Assembly (NCBI RefSeq): GCF_015277515.1
Contig: NZ_CP063767.1
Span: 1,798,001 to 1,862,000, forward strand
DNA from: Thermophilibacter immobilis
GTDB lineage: Bacteria > Actinomycetota > Coriobacteriia > Coriobacteriales > Atopobiaceae
Length of the DNA stretch: 64,000 nucleotides
Direction: 5' to 3'
Part shown: positions 1-8,803 of the stretch, in pieces
How the letters are laid out: each line of letters begins with the position of its first letter
How positions within the stretch are numbered: the stretch's first letter is position 1
Notes under the pieces: model-generated
Told to the model about the DNA's origin: nothing
Seen by the model: only the letters and a program-made list of their open reading frames with translations
Database searches by the model: none
Position numbers and translations under genes: made by a program

Positions 1-190
1 AGATGGCAATGAGGTAGCCGGGGAACAGTGGCTTGGCGCAGGGGACCCAGAGGCCGTGAAGCTTGATCTCGGCCTCGTACTGGGGGTAGAAGCACTCCTC
101 GAGGACTTCCGCAGAGGCCACTCGAGCTATGAGCTCGACCATGGCCTCCTCGCGACCCCTTGCGACCTGAATCACGTACCACATGCGCAT
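1..190 (-). CDS. loaP: LoaP/NusG-like transcription antiterminator, N-terminal part (cut by window edge)
   Basis: Reading the minus strand from the ATG at 190 gives an open frame to the window edge (63 residues). It has the NusG N-terminal (NGN) signature: MWYVIQVARGREE near the start, then ECFYPQYEAE and PLFPGYLIAI. NusG paralogues of the LoaP type bind RNA polymerase and allow read-through of terminators in long operons, often for polysaccharides or secondary metabolites. The start is supported by a GAGGTG ribosome site just upstream. It differs from housekeeping NusG in beginning directly with the NGN domain. The KOW domain, and any operon it serves, lie outside the window, so the LoaP rather than NusG assignment is an inference. 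Confidence 0.75.
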   Translation of the reverse strand, partial: MRMWYVIQVARGREEAMVELIARVASAEVLEECFYPQYEAEIKLHGLWVPCAKPLFPGYLIAI

Positions 191-773
191 CACCACCTCA
201 GCTGTCCGCCGTCCGACAAAACAGGGAGAATGCCCACTACTAGGGAAGACTTTTAGGGCTACGCCCTTCCGGCAAAAAACCGGTCTTCCAGAGTCTCTGC
301 ATTCCCTGAACTCGTCGAAGCACGCACGTGGCGCTGCCCCAAAGAGAAAGGTATGTCTCGCAGTTTCCTGCGCGGGAACCGCTGGTTTGCAGCGAGCCCC
401 GCGCAAAAGGCTGCCTGGCGCCCTAGTTCCCCGGCGTCGCCCCCTGCCCCCGGACGGCCGGCACGGCCGAGGCGCACGGGCCCCCTTTGGTTAACGGATG
501 AATGTGGCCCAGAGCAGCGGGACAACCAGACGGCCAGAGCCCCCAGCTCACTTTTCCACCCAGGGGGACCGCGGGGCGCAGGGGACGTACCGGTGCGCTC
601 TCTGTGCCCATCACCTGCGCCGCCTTCCTTCAATTGACTTTAAGCTGTTTTGCTATAGTAGACCAAATCGTGAGGTAGGGTCCTCGGCGCGGTTCACAAC
701 ATATGAATCCCATGCTGCGGCCCCGTCGAGCGGGGCCGCACGGCACGTCGCGCGCGCTTCTGACCAAGGGGTC
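191..773. other. Gene-free region between loaP and hydA with a possible structured leader
   Basis: About 580 bases with no convincing gene. The reading frames here lack good starts and family resemblance and look like GC-rich chance frames. It is the upstream region of the loaP-like gene. A nested fold is visible at 244-289: outer arms GGAAGAC (244-250) and GTCTTCC (283-289) enclose a small AGGGC/GCCCT hairpin (255-267) and a CCGG/CCGG hairpin (269-283). I could not match it to a riboswitch class that I know. Confidence 0.4.
716..740 (-). terminator. GC-rich stem-loop after hydA
   Basis: Arms TGCGGCCCCG (716-725) and CGGGGCCGCA (731-740) pair perfectly over 10 bp with a 5-base loop, 34 bases beyond the hydA stop. 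There is no clear U-tract on the minus strand, so it may act as a weak terminator or as a 3'-end stabiliser. Confidence 0.5.
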
Positions 774-2516
774 CTACCCGAGCGCGGCCTCGCGCGGGAG
801 CCGCCAGGCGCGATGATCCGTGTGCAGGAGCCTCTCGGCGCGCTCGGAGAGGGGGGCTCCCAGGTAGTCCTCGTAGCAGGCCGCGATGGCAGGGTTCTCG
901 TAGGAGTTGCGCAGATCGGCCGCGCGGTCGAGGCCCCAGAGCACGTCCCCGCGCGCGCCGGCGAGCTCCTGGCCCTCGTGGATGGGCTGGCCACCCCCGC
1001 CCGCGCAGCCCCCGGGGCAGGCCATGACCTCCACGAAGTCGTAGGAGACCTCGCCCGCGGCAAGGGCGTCCAAGAGGAGCCCGGCGTTGGCCAGGCCGCT
1101 TGCCACGGCCACGCGCACCGGCGCGCCCGCCAGGTCGAAGGTGGCCTCCTTCCAGCCATCCAGCCCCCGCACGGCGGAGAACGCGTCGGGCGTGGGCTTC
1201 TCGCCCGTCACCAGGTGGTAGGCCGTGCGCAGGGCCGCCTCCATGACGCCTCCCGTGGCGCCGAAGATCACGCCCGCGCCCGTGGCCGTGCCCAGGGGCT
1301 CGTCGAACGCCTCGTCCGGGAGTGCCCGGGGGTCCAGGTGCTCGGCGCGAATCATGCGGCAGACCTCGCGCGTGGTCAGGGCCACGTCCACGTCCGCGTC
1401 CCCGCAGGCGTCGTTCATGGTGGGGATGGCCACCTCTGCCTTCTTGGCCGTGCACGGCATGACCTCCACGCAGAAGATGCGGTGCGGGTCTATGCCCATG
1501 AGCTCGGCGTAGTAGCTCTTGGCGATGGCGCCGAACATCTGGCCCGGCGACTTTGAGCTGGAGAGCTGGTCGGTGAACTCGGGGCGCGTGGCCTTGACGT
1601 AGCGCACCCACCCCGGGCAGCACGACGTGAACATGGGGAGCTTCTGGTCCTGGGGGTGAGCGAGCTTCTGGAGCAGCTCGCTTCCCTCCTCCATGATGGT
1701 GAGGTCCGCCGAGAAGTCCGTGTCGAAGACGTAGTCCGCGCCCATCTGGCGAAGGGCGGCCACCAGACGCCCCACGCCGGCCTCCTCGTGCGTGAGGCCG
1801 AGCTGCTCGCCCCAGGCCGCGCGCACGGCCGGCGCGATCTGAACCACGACGACCTTGTCCGGGTCCGCCAGGGCGTCGAAGACGCGGGAGGTGTCGTCGC
1901 GCTCGCGCAGGGCGCCTGTGGGGCAGTGGGTGATGCACTGGCCGCAGAGCGTACAGGCGGACTCGGCTATGGGGACCGCCCCGCGCGTGTTCACGCTCGT
2001 GTGCGTGGCGCGGTTGACGAGGTCCCACACGCCCAGGCCCTGGACCTTGTCGCAGACCTGGACGCAGCGCAGGCAGTTGATGCACTTGTCGTTGGTGCGG
2101 ATGAGCGGGAAGCTCTGGTCCCACGGCTCGTGTGCGAGGTGCCTGTCGTACGGCAGAGACGTGATGCCCAGGTCGTTGGCCACGGTCTGCAGCGTGCAGT
2201 TGCCGCTGCGCACGCAGCTCGTGCACTCGGAGTCGTGCGTGGCCAGGAGCAGCTCCACGTTCATGCGCCGCGCCTGGCGGACCTTGGGGCTGTTGGTGCG
2301 CACGACCATGCCCTCGGACACGACGTTGTTGCAGGCGGCCACGAGCTGGTCGGTCCCCTCCACCTCCACCACGCAGACGCGGCAGGAGCCTATCTCGTTG
2401 AGCCCGCGCAGGTAGCACAGGGTGGGGATGCTGACCCCCGCCCGCGCGGCCGCGTCGAGGATGGACGTCTTGGGCTCCACGCTCACCGCGCGGCCGTCTA
2501 CGGTCAGGTTTACCAT
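774..2516 (-). CDS. hydA: [FeFe]-hydrogenase catalytic subunit
   Basis: A 580-residue iron-only hydrogenase that interconverts protons and H2. Domains in order: a plant-type 2Fe-2S site (C34, C45, C48, C62), a His-Cys3 4Fe-4S site (H94, C98, C101, C107), two 4Fe-4S sites (C145-C155 and C188-C198), then the H-cluster domain. The three H-cluster motifs are intact: TSCCPGWV (C299, C300), MPCTAKKAE (C355) and EVMACPGGCAGGGGQP (C500, C504). Length and ligand spacing closely follow clostridial CpI. The chosen ATG at 2516 overlaps the end of the upstream flavoprotein gene by 7 bases, so the two are translationally coupled and probably form one enzyme. A longer in-frame start is unlikely because it would run through that gene. 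Expected to be cytoplasmic and to dispose of fermentation electrons. Confidence 0.95.
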   Translation of the reverse strand: MVNLTVDGRAVSVEPKTSILDAAARAGVSIPTLCYLRGLNEIGSCRVCVVEVEGTDQLVAACNNVVSEGMVVRTNSPKVRQARRMNVELLLATHDSECTSCVRSGNCTLQTVANDLGITSLPYDRHLAHEPWDQSFPLIRTNDKCINCLRCVQVCDKVQGLGVWDLVNRATHTSVNTRGAVPIAESACTLCGQCITHCPTGALRERDDTSRVFDALADPDKVVVVQIAPAVRAAWGEQLGLTHEEAGVGRLVAALRQMGADYVFDTDFSADLTIMEEGSELLQKLAHPQDQKLPMFTSCCPGWVRYVKATRPEFTDQLSSSKSPGQMFGAIAKSYYAELMGIDPHRIFCVEVMPCTAKKAEVAIPTMNDACGDADVDVALTTREVCRMIRAEHLDPRALPDEAFDEPLGTATGAGVIFGATGGVMEAALRTAYHLVTGEKPTPDAFSAVRGLDGWKEATFDLAGAPVRVAVASGLANAGLLLDALAAGEVSYDFVEVMACPGGCAGGGGQPIHEGQELAGARGDVLWGLDRAADLRNSYENPAIAACYEDYLGAPLSERAERLLHTDHRAWRLPREAALG

Positions 2517-4336
2517 TGCTCGACCCTGCCTCCCCTGAAGGCCCCCATGCCAAAGTGGTCGCAGCGCAGGCAGCGCGACGCCTCCTGGTGCGCCTCCTCG
2601 TCCGTGAGGCCGCGCTCGACGAGGGCGAAGTCGCCTACGCGCTCGGACGCCTCGCGCTCGCGCATCTCGCAGCGCGCGCACGAGACCTTGCCCGTGAAGC
2701 GCGCCGGGGGCAGGTCCACGTCCAGCTCGATCCTATGGTCGAAGCCAAGATAGTTGTCGATGTTTCCGGCCGCGACCTTGCCGGCGTTGATGGCCCGGAT
2801 GACGGTGGCGGGCCCGGACTGGCAGTCTCCGCCCGAGAAGAGCCCCTCCTTGCCGGGGACCGAGCCGTCCGGGTTGGTGGTGATGCGGCCGCGCTCGCAG
2901 CGCACGCCGAGCTCCTCGAAAGGGGCCGACGCGATGTCCTGGCCTATGGCCACGATCACGCGGTCGCAGGCGATCACCTCGTCGGGGCGCTCCGCCGGGC
3001 GCGGGGCGGGGCGTCCCCGCCTGAGGCCGCCGATGATCTGCGGGGCGACGCGCAGGCCCACCACGCGACCCCGGGCGTCCGTGACGACCTCCTGGGGGGC
3101 GTGCAGGTCCAGGACCTCGCAGCCCTCGGCCTGCGCCCCGGCGACCTCCTCGGCCTGGGCCGTCATATCGCCCACGCGGCGGCGGTAGACGATGACGACC
3201 CTCTTGGCCCCCAGGCGCACGGAGGTGCGGGCCACGTCCATGGCCACGTTGCCGCCGCCGATCACGGCCACGATGAGGCCATCGAAGTCGGGCGGGTTGT
3301 CGTCTCCCATGTCGCGCAGGAGCGCCACGGCGCTGAGCACGCCCGGTGCGTCCTCGCCGGGCAGGCCGAGCTTCTTGTCCGCATGGGCACCGATAGCCAG
3401 GTAGGCGGCATCGTAGTCCGCGCGCAGGCGGGCGAGCTCGTCTCCGGAGACGGGGTGGTTGAGCTCCACGGAGATGCCTCGGTCCAAGATCCACCGGATC
3501 TCCCGGTCCAGGTCCTCGCGCGGCAGGCGGTAGCTGGGGATGCCGTAGCGCAGCATGCCTCCCAGGTGCGCGCGCTGCTCCAGGATGGTGACCTCGTGGC
3601 CCATGAGGGTGAGGTAGTAGGCGCAGCTGACGCCTGCGGGGCCGCCGCCCACCACGGCCACGCGCCGGCCGGTCGCGGGCTGGATGCGGGGCGCGTAATC
3701 ATCCGCGTGCTCCACGGCGTAGCGCTTTATGCCGCGGATGTTCATCGGGTCGTCCACCATGCCGCGGCGGCAGTGCATCTCGCAGGGATGCTCGCAGACC
3801 AGGCCGCACACGAGCGGCAGGGGGTTGTCCTTGCGGATGAGGCGCACGGCCTCGGTGTAGCGGCCGGCCTCGACGAGCGCCACGTAGCCGGGGATGTCCA
3901 CCCCGGCCGGGCATCCCGAGACACAGGGGACGAGCTGGCTCTGCGCGAAGCCGCAGGCGTGGTTTTTGACGTGGTGCTCGAAGTCGTCGCGAAACCCCCG
4001 CACGGCCATGAGCGCGACCTCGCCGGCCTCGTAGCCGATGGCGCAGTCGCTCGACAGGTAGATGGTGCGCGCGGTGGACTCGATGAGGTCGAGCGTCTCC
4101 ATGGTGGCGCGGTTCTCGAGCACGTCGTCGAACAGGTGGTGCAGCATGCGCAGCCCCACGCGGCACGGCGTGCACTTGCCGCAGCTCTGCGTGGCGCACA
4201 TGGCCACGTAGGACGCCGTGAACTCCACGGGGCACGGGGCGAGCGAGCTCACGGCCAGGCGCTTCTCGAGCATCTCGTGCATGCTCGACATGATGGCCTG
4301 CGACTCGCTGCGCTCCATGACGCTCAATCTGGCCAT
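2510..4336 (-). CDS. GltD-like NAD(P)H flavoprotein with N-terminal NuoF-type 4Fe-4S module; hydrogenase partner
   Basis: 608 residues. The N-terminus carries only the NuoF iron-sulfur module (SCGKCTPCR, C52/C55/C58, and C98), without the FMN/NADH-binding part of NuoF. It is followed by the cysteine-rich domain of glutamate-synthase small subunits (C138, C142, C177-C189). Then come the two dinucleotide folds of GltD: VAVVGGGPAG near 227-236 for FAD, and VAVIGGGNVA near 357-366 followed by YRRR, which favours NADPH. Another cysteine group (SCARCE, CLRCD) lies near the C-terminus. The start at 4336 has a strong AGGAGAG site. It overlaps hydA by 7 bases, so it probably passes electrons between a pyridine nucleotide and the hydrogenase. 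Whether the complex bifurcates electrons cannot be told from this. Confidence 0.85.
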   Translation of the reverse strand: MARLSVMERSESQAIMSSMHEMLEKRLAVSSLAPCPVEFTASYVAMCATQSCGKCTPCRVGLRMLHHLFDDVLENRATMETLDLIESTARTIYLSSDCAIGYEAGEVALMAVRGFRDDFEHHVKNHACGFAQSQLVPCVSGCPAGVDIPGYVALVEAGRYTEAVRLIRKDNPLPLVCGLVCEHPCEMHCRRGMVDDPMNIRGIKRYAVEHADDYAPRIQPATGRRVAVVGGGPAGVSCAYYLTLMGHEVTILEQRAHLGGMLRYGIPSYRLPREDLDREIRWILDRGISVELNHPVSGDELARLRADYDAAYLAIGAHADKKLGLPGEDAPGVLSAVALLRDMGDDNPPDFDGLIVAVIGGGNVAMDVARTSVRLGAKRVVIVYRRRVGDMTAQAEEVAGAQAEGCEVLDLHAPQEVVTDARGRVVGLRVAPQIIGGLRRGRPAPRPAERPDEVIACDRVIVAIGQDIASAPFEELGVRCERGRITTNPDGSVPGKEGLFSGGDCQSGPATVIRAINAGKVAAGNIDNYLGFDHRIELDVDLPPARFTGKVSCARCEMREREASERVGDFALVERGLTDEEAHQEASRCLRCDHFGMGAFRGGRVEQW

Positions 4337-4547
4337 GGGCCTCTCCTTGCGCGAGAAACGTGACGCCGGGGCCCTCATCCCCCGCGCCGATACACGGTCG
4401 AGATGGTAGGGGTGAGGGGTCCCCGTACGAGGAACGATTCCGCGAGGAGTCGGATTGGAGACGTAAGTGGCGGGGGGAGAGGGGCGGGGGATGAAGGTAG
4501 GGAGGGGTTTGAGCCTGGCACGATGGGCGTTCTTGAAGTCATTATCT

Positions 4548-4583
4548 GTTGCAATAGTTTCCTTATAGGGTATTATTGCAACA
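4548..4583 (+). promoter_or_regulatory. Inverted-repeat operator/promoter of the abiE locus
   Basis: Perfect 10-base arms TGTTGCAATA (4548-4557) and TATTGCAACA (4574-4583) are separated by 16 bases, and the right arm ends on the A of the abiEi ATG. TTGCAA (4550-4555) and TATTAT (4571-4576) could be the -35 and -10, although the 15-base spacer is short. That would place transcription start at or next to the ATG, giving a leaderless message, which agrees with the lack of a ribosome site. AbiEi proteins are known to repress their own promoters by binding inverted repeats. Confidence 0.65.
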
Positions 4584-5227
4584 TGACGAGAAGTGACCAC
4601 ATAGAGAAGATAAATGAACTCTCGGCTTCCGAGAGGATCTTCACGTCCGCCCAGGCCCAGCGGCTCGGCATCACGCGCAAGGCCCTCTCCCAAGCCGCTG
4701 CGTCGGACCGCGCCGAGCGCATCGCTCACGGTGCCTATCGTCTGTCAGGCACGCCGAGCTCCGAGATAGATGAACTGACGGCCGTTTGGAAGCTTACCAA
4801 TCCGACGAAGTTCACGAGTGAGCGGATGGCACGCTGGGACGGGGTTGTGGTCGGCGGCTCTACCGCGAGCAGTCTGCTGGGAATCGGAGATTTCTGGCTC
4901 TCTCCCTATCGACTCTATGCGCCCAGACGGATAAACTCGCGGCTCTCCTATGCCCGATTCTCCAAGCGTGTCGTAGACGAGGCTGATGTGACCTGGCTAC
5001 GCGGCCTACCCGTGACGAGGCTCGAGCGCACGCTCATGGACCTGTGCCTTGATTTCGAGGACCCCTCCCTTGTGGAGAACGCGCTCAGAGACGCCACGCG
5101 AGAGGGGATCGACTTCGAGCATCTGAGGGAGCTCATAAGCAAGCAGCCCCCGAGGGGCGCCGCCTCCACCTTGTTTCGTACGCTCGCCGAGACGGGCTCT
5201 AGTCTGAGGGAGGGCTCCCCGTTATGA
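4583..5227 (+). CDS. AbiEi-family antitoxin (type IV toxin-antitoxin)
   Basis: 214 residues. The N-terminal winged-helix region (SASERIFTSAQAQRLGITRKALSQA) is typical of AbiEi antitoxins. It is followed by the family pattern GVVVGGSTASSLLG, then LRGLPVTRLERTLMDLC and a helical C-terminus. AbiEi neutralises the AbiEii nucleotidyltransferase toxin and represses the operon. The start at 4583 is chosen because the homology begins there and the operator abuts it. The next frame begins with ATGA overlap at 5224 and encodes AbiEii remnants, so the pair was originally coupled. The antitoxin itself appears intact. Confidence 0.8.
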   Translation: MTRSDHIEKINELSASERIFTSAQAQRLGITRKALSQAAASDRAERIAHGAYRLSGTPSSEIDELTAVWKLTNPTKFTSERMARWDGVVVGGSTASSLLGIGDFWLSPYRLYAPRRINSRLSYARFSKRVVDEADVTWLRGLPVTRLERTLMDLCLDFEDPSLVENALRDATREGIDFEHLRELISKQPPRGAASTLFRTLAETGSSLREGSPL

Positions 5228-5733
5228 CGTTACAGGAAAAAGGCGAATCATACGAGACGCCCCACGCTCTCGAAATGGCAGTCAAGGCTGCCGCTAATCG
5301 CTCGTCAATGGGCACGGGAAACGCAATCAGGGCATTCTAGTTCGTCCGCTTACTCTGCCGTGTGTTCGCTAGCGGCAAAGGAGAGCTCGTGCTCAAGGGC
5401 GGTCAGGCCATGCTCGCCCGTACTGTGAAAGCCCGGGCAACCCGCGATATCGACCTGCTATCCACGTGCGATGGTCTCGACGGTGCCGTGGATGAGATTA
5501 AGAGACTCTCGTCCACGAATCTAGATGACCACGTACAGTTCAGATTCTCGGGAGCGCACTCCATTAAGGCAAACGACGAGTATAGAAACGGCGCCAGTGT
5601 CACATTCGACCCGTGGATCGGTGCCAAGCGCATGCCCCCGGGGGAATTCGTGGTTCCCAAGGAATGGTCACAGAGTGCCTACGCGAAAGCGTGCGAGAAG
5701 CAGGCAGCCGGCACCAGAGTGACCAAAGTTCTA
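5224..5733 (+). pseudogene. AbiEii nucleotidyltransferase toxin, broken
   Basis: Starts with an ATGA overlap at the end of abiEi. The frame reads MTLQEKGESYETPHALEM, then continues to AIRAF, hits an in-frame TAG at 5338-5340, and resumes without frame change as FVRLLCRVFASGKGELVLKGGQAMLAR and RATRDIDLL. LKGGQAML and R-x-TRDIDL are the nucleotidyltransferase core of AbiEii. Family members usually run to about 220-300 residues, but here recognisable sequence stops near 5730, where the 3' end of the opposite-strand HAD gene begins. The toxin therefore has both a nonsense codon and a lost C-terminus and should be inactive, unless a shortened product restarts internally. Confidence 0.8.
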
Positions 5734-5736
5734 GTC

Positions 5737-6570
5737 CTAGCGCATGAACGCCGGCATACGTCCCTCAGGGGTGGCCTCGGCGATGTCCAGCAGGGCATGG
5801 GCCACGGAGTCATTGTTGGCCGGGCCGATGTGCCAGCGCGCGACGTCCCTCACCGCAGGCACCGCGTTGGCGACGGCCACGGAGTGGGGATAGTGGCGCA
5901 AGACCGCAAGGTCGTTCTCGGCGTCCCCGAAGCAGCAGACCTCCTGGGGCTCCAGGCCCAGACGATCCATGAGGAAGTCGCCGCCGTGGTCCTTGCCAAA
6001 GCCGTGCGGCGTAACGTCGATGTGGGGCGTCCCGGGCATGGGGCAGAGAAAGTCGAGCTCGGCGGGGGCGTCGCTCAGATGCGCGGCCACCTCCTGGCAG
6101 CGCTCGTACGTTCCCACCACGCGCACGTTGGCCTTGTAACAGGGCTCCTCGGGCACGTCCGTGAGCGCCCGCTCGACGTGCCAGAAGTTGTCCGGGTGCG
6201 CGCGCACGAAGCCTAGGTCCGTTCCCACAGCGACCTTGCGGCCCCCATACTCCACCACGAGGTAGGCGTCGGGCATGTGGGCGAGGCTGGCCTCCGCGCA
6301 CAGCAGGGCTTTATGAGACAGCGCGACCTTCTCCACGAGCTGGCCCTCGAGGTAGACGAGTTGGCCGTTGCTGGTCACCGCCGTGGAGGTGGCCGCCGCG
6401 TCGCCGGCGAGCATGTGGGTGAGGTCTCGGTAGATGCGGCCCGTGCACGGGGCGAACAAGACGCCGGTGCCCTGCAGGACGTGGATCGCGTCCAGGGCGA
6501 ACGGCGTGATGACGTGGTCGGGCTGCCAGATGAGCGTAGAGTCCAGGTCGCAGAGCACGAGCTTGATCAT
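5737..6570 (-). CDS. Cof-type HAD-IIB sugar-phosphate phosphatase
   Basis: 277 residues. Motif I is DLDSTL (residues 8-13), with the nucleophile and acid aspartates. Motif IV is GDAENDLAV near 210. A large cap domain lies between them, as in Cof-like HAD-IIB phosphatases of phosphorylated sugars or cofactors. The start at 6570 follows an AAAGGA ribosome site. It is convergent with the decayed abiE toxin. The substrate cannot be told from sequence. Confidence 0.85.
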   Translation of the reverse strand: MIKLVLCDLDSTLIWQPDHVITPFALDAIHVLQGTGVLFAPCTGRIYRDLTHMLAGDAAATSTAVTSNGQLVYLEGQLVEKVALSHKALLCAEASLAHMPDAYLVVEYGGRKVAVGTDLGFVRAHPDNFWHVERALTDVPEEPCYKANVRVVGTYERCQEVAAHLSDAPAELDFLCPMPGTPHIDVTPHGFGKDHGGDFLMDRLGLEPQEVCCFGDAENDLAVLRHYPHSVAVANAVPAVRDVARWHIGPANNDSVAHALLDIAEATPEGRMPAFMR

Positions 6571-6798
6571 GAGGGTCCTTTCGAAGGCGGGCCGCGGCGG
6601 ATGCGGCGCAGCACGGCGGCGCAACCTATGCTACCTCGTCCGCGCGCGGCTCGCCCCAAAGGTTCAGGCGCGACGGTCGGGGTCCGTCACGCCCTTGTAT
6701 CGCCTGTCAGGTGCTCAGGTGGTTCGACGGGCGACCCCCCTGGTATAGACCTCCTCCCACGACCCGCCGGGCAGAAAGTGACCCTTGACACACGCGCG

Positions 6799-7350
6799 TT
6801 ACTCGTAGGACGCACCGCCGAGCAGGACCATCACGAGCGCCGAGAGCGCGATGGCAGGCGCAAGGGGAATCCCCTGGGCGAGGGCGCGTCCGTCGCGTGC
6901 GAGTGGAAACGCACTCGCACGGGCGTTCCCGCGCGCGGCCCAGGACGCGACGATGCGGAGCACCACCCAGCCAGCCACCGCCACCAGGCAGGACAGGGCG
7001 ATAACCACGAGCACGCGCGCGGGCCCCACCCACACTCCCACGACGGCCAGGAGCTTGACGTCACCACCTCCCACGCCCGGCGTGCCCCGGATGCGCGCGG
7101 AGACCGCCGCCGTCGCGAGCATCACCACGAGCGCGCAGGTCAGGCCGCACACGCTGCGCAGACACGCCTGCGAGGCCGAGCCGCCGAGAAGGACGCCCGC
7201 GCACGCCTGTGCCGCTCCCGACACCGCCACCGCGACGACGCACCCGTTGGGCACGACGCGCCGCGCGAGGTCCGTGACGGCCGCAACGCCGAGCGCGGCC
7301 GCGAGCACGCCATACGCCGCCACCCTGAGCACCACGCCGAGCACGTCCAC
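6799..7350 (-). CDS. Short A24-family prepilin peptidase
   Basis: 183 residues from a GTG at 7350, chosen because GAGAGGAG precedes it with good spacing; an ATG at 7389 has no ribosome site. It is a polytopic membrane protein with the two catalytic aspartate motifs of type IV prepilin peptidases: TDLARRVVPN near residue 27 and GVGGGDVKLL (GxGD) near 93. It lacks the N-terminal methylase domain of PilD, as in TadV/CpaA-type enzymes. Such enzymes cleave prepilins or pseudopilins at the inner membrane. No pilus genes are nearby in the window, so its substrate is encoded elsewhere. Confidence 0.8.
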   Translation of the reverse strand: MDVLGVVLRVAAYGVLAAALGVAAVTDLARRVVPNGCVVAVAVSGAAQACAGVLLGGSASQACLRSVCGLTCALVVMLATAAVSARIRGTPGVGGGDVKLLAVVGVWVGPARVLVVIALSCLVAVAGWVVLRIVASWAARGNARASAFPLARDGRALAQGIPLAPAIALSALVMVLLGGASYE

Positions 7351-7647
7351 CCTGGCTCCTCTCGCCCTCTTTGGCCCTACCCGTCTCATCTGCCGTGGCG
7401 CGATTCTAGGGGCTGAGGGCGCGGCATGGAGGACGACCGCGAGGACCCCAGAGACCCTCTCGCTAGGAAACGGATCCCGTCACCTGCACCGATACCAACT
7501 GTGACCGTGCGCGTCAGATTCGTGACAGGTTCACGAGCGGCGTCTTTGAGCCCGCCAGAGGCACGCGCATTTGGTATAAGAGAGGGGCCTTTGCTCGTCG
7601 CACCACGTTCGTTGCCCCCACTCGTCATCCCCCGGAAAGCCGCCGCC

Positions 7648-8757
7648 ATGTCGCACGTGCCCTCTCATAGTCGCAACCCGCGCATCGAGGCGCTGCGGCT
7701 CGTGGCCATCGCGGGCATCGCGCTCTTCCACACCTTTCAGCCCTGGTTCTCTGCCGCGACCGACGGCTCGTGGGCCGCAGGTCCCCTCATCACGTGGGCC
7801 CTGGGCTGCGTCAGTCTGCTCGGGGCGTACGGCAATCACGTCTTCTTTCTTATCTCGGGCCTCTTCCTCGTGCCCCGTGCGGCCCAGGCCTCCACGACCG
7901 CCGGCTACTGGCCCGACCAGGTTAGAAAAACCGGCCGGCGCGCCCTGACCATCCTGGCGAGCGTGGCCCTCTACGCACTCGTGGCGCTTGCCGTGAGCAC
8001 GTGGGTCGTGCCCGTCGAGGGGGTCAGCCTGCATGAGGCGGGCTGGCTCGTCGGAGGGCTCGAGTTCGTCTGGCTCTACCTCGTGTTCGTTGCCCTGGTA
8101 CCCCTGGTGGGCTGGACGTGGCGATGCATGCGCCGCCCTCACGCGGCCGTGTTCGTGCTGGTCTCGATGGCCTTTGCGCTCAACGCCTACATCGCGTTCC
8201 TCTCGCCCGGGGAGGTTGATCGAGGGCTTCTGGAGTGGCGCAAGCTCATGAGCGCGGCCAGCTACCTCGTGGCGTTTCTGGTGGGAGGGGTGCTCGGCGA
8301 GACGCAGAGCAGGCGTCCCGCCCGGGCACTCGCGGCGTGCGCGGCCGTTGCCGTGGTCGTAGAGGGAGCGGCGGCGTTCATGGGCTCGTCGGACGTACTC
8401 GTAGCCCTCTCCTTCAAGTCCACGTCGGCCCTCTCGTTCGCACTCGCGGTCCTCTCGGTGGCGTACGCCGCGCGATCGGCGGACGCAGCCACAGCCCCAG
8501 CTTCGACTCCGACGAACCATGCAGCCGCCCTCACCTGCCGAGCCGCCCCCTGCGTGCTGGGGTTCTACCTGGCGCAGTCGATCTTCTCGCCCCTCTGGCG
8601 CCCCCTGGCGGACGCCCTCACCCAGGCGGCGGCTGCCGGGGGCGACGTGGCCCTTCTTGTCGCGGGCACGGCCTTTAGCCTGGCACTCCTCGCCGTCATG
8701 CTGCTCACGGACGCCCTCGTGAGGCTCCCTCTGCTCAGGTGGCTTGGGCTCGCCTAG
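7648..8757 (+). CDS. Acyltransferase-3 family membrane protein
   Basis: 369 residues with about ten hydrophobic segments. The opening RNPRIEALRLVAIAGIALFH has the conserved R/E and the putative catalytic His of the acyltransferase-3 family, which O-acylates cell-envelope polysaccharides or lipids. Start at 7648 with GGAAAG upstream; the homology begins about 8 residues after it. A TGGTATAAG extended -10 lies at 7572-7580. It is divergent from the prepilin peptidase. Substrate unknown. Confidence 0.75.
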   Translation: MSHVPSHSRNPRIEALRLVAIAGIALFHTFQPWFSAATDGSWAAGPLITWALGCVSLLGAYGNHVFFLISGLFLVPRAAQASTTAGYWPDQVRKTGRRALTILASVALYALVALAVSTWVVPVEGVSLHEAGWLVGGLEFVWLYLVFVALVPLVGWTWRCMRRPHAAVFVLVSMAFALNAYIAFLSPGEVDRGLLEWRKLMSAASYLVAFLVGGVLGETQSRRPARALAACAAVAVVVEGAAAFMGSSDVLVALSFKSTSALSFALAVLSVAYAARSADAATAPASTPTNHAAALTCRAAPCVLGFYLAQSIFSPLWRPLADALTQAAAAGGDVALLVAGTAFSLALLAVMLLTDALVRLPLLRWLGLA

Positions 8758-8803
8758 GAGTGGGTATACTTCACCCTCATCGCGTACGGGGAAGGGGATT
8801 TTC

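Noticed and set aside
634-659. TTGACT and TATAGT as a plus-strand promoter ahead of 660
   Set aside because: The spacer is only 14 bases and it would transcribe into the 3' end of hydA in antisense, with no gene to serve.
259-1556. Long open frames on both strands between the left edge and hydA, and on the opposite strand of hydA
   Set aside because: They lack ribosome sites and family motifs, have Arg/Pro/Ala/His-rich compositions typical of antisense frames in GC-rich genes, and overlap a well-supported gene.
5362-6216. A single 284-residue plus-strand protein joining AbiEii sequence to the region opposite the HAD gene
   Set aside because: Only the first part resembles AbiEii; after about 5730 the frame is the antisense of a well-supported HAD phosphatase.
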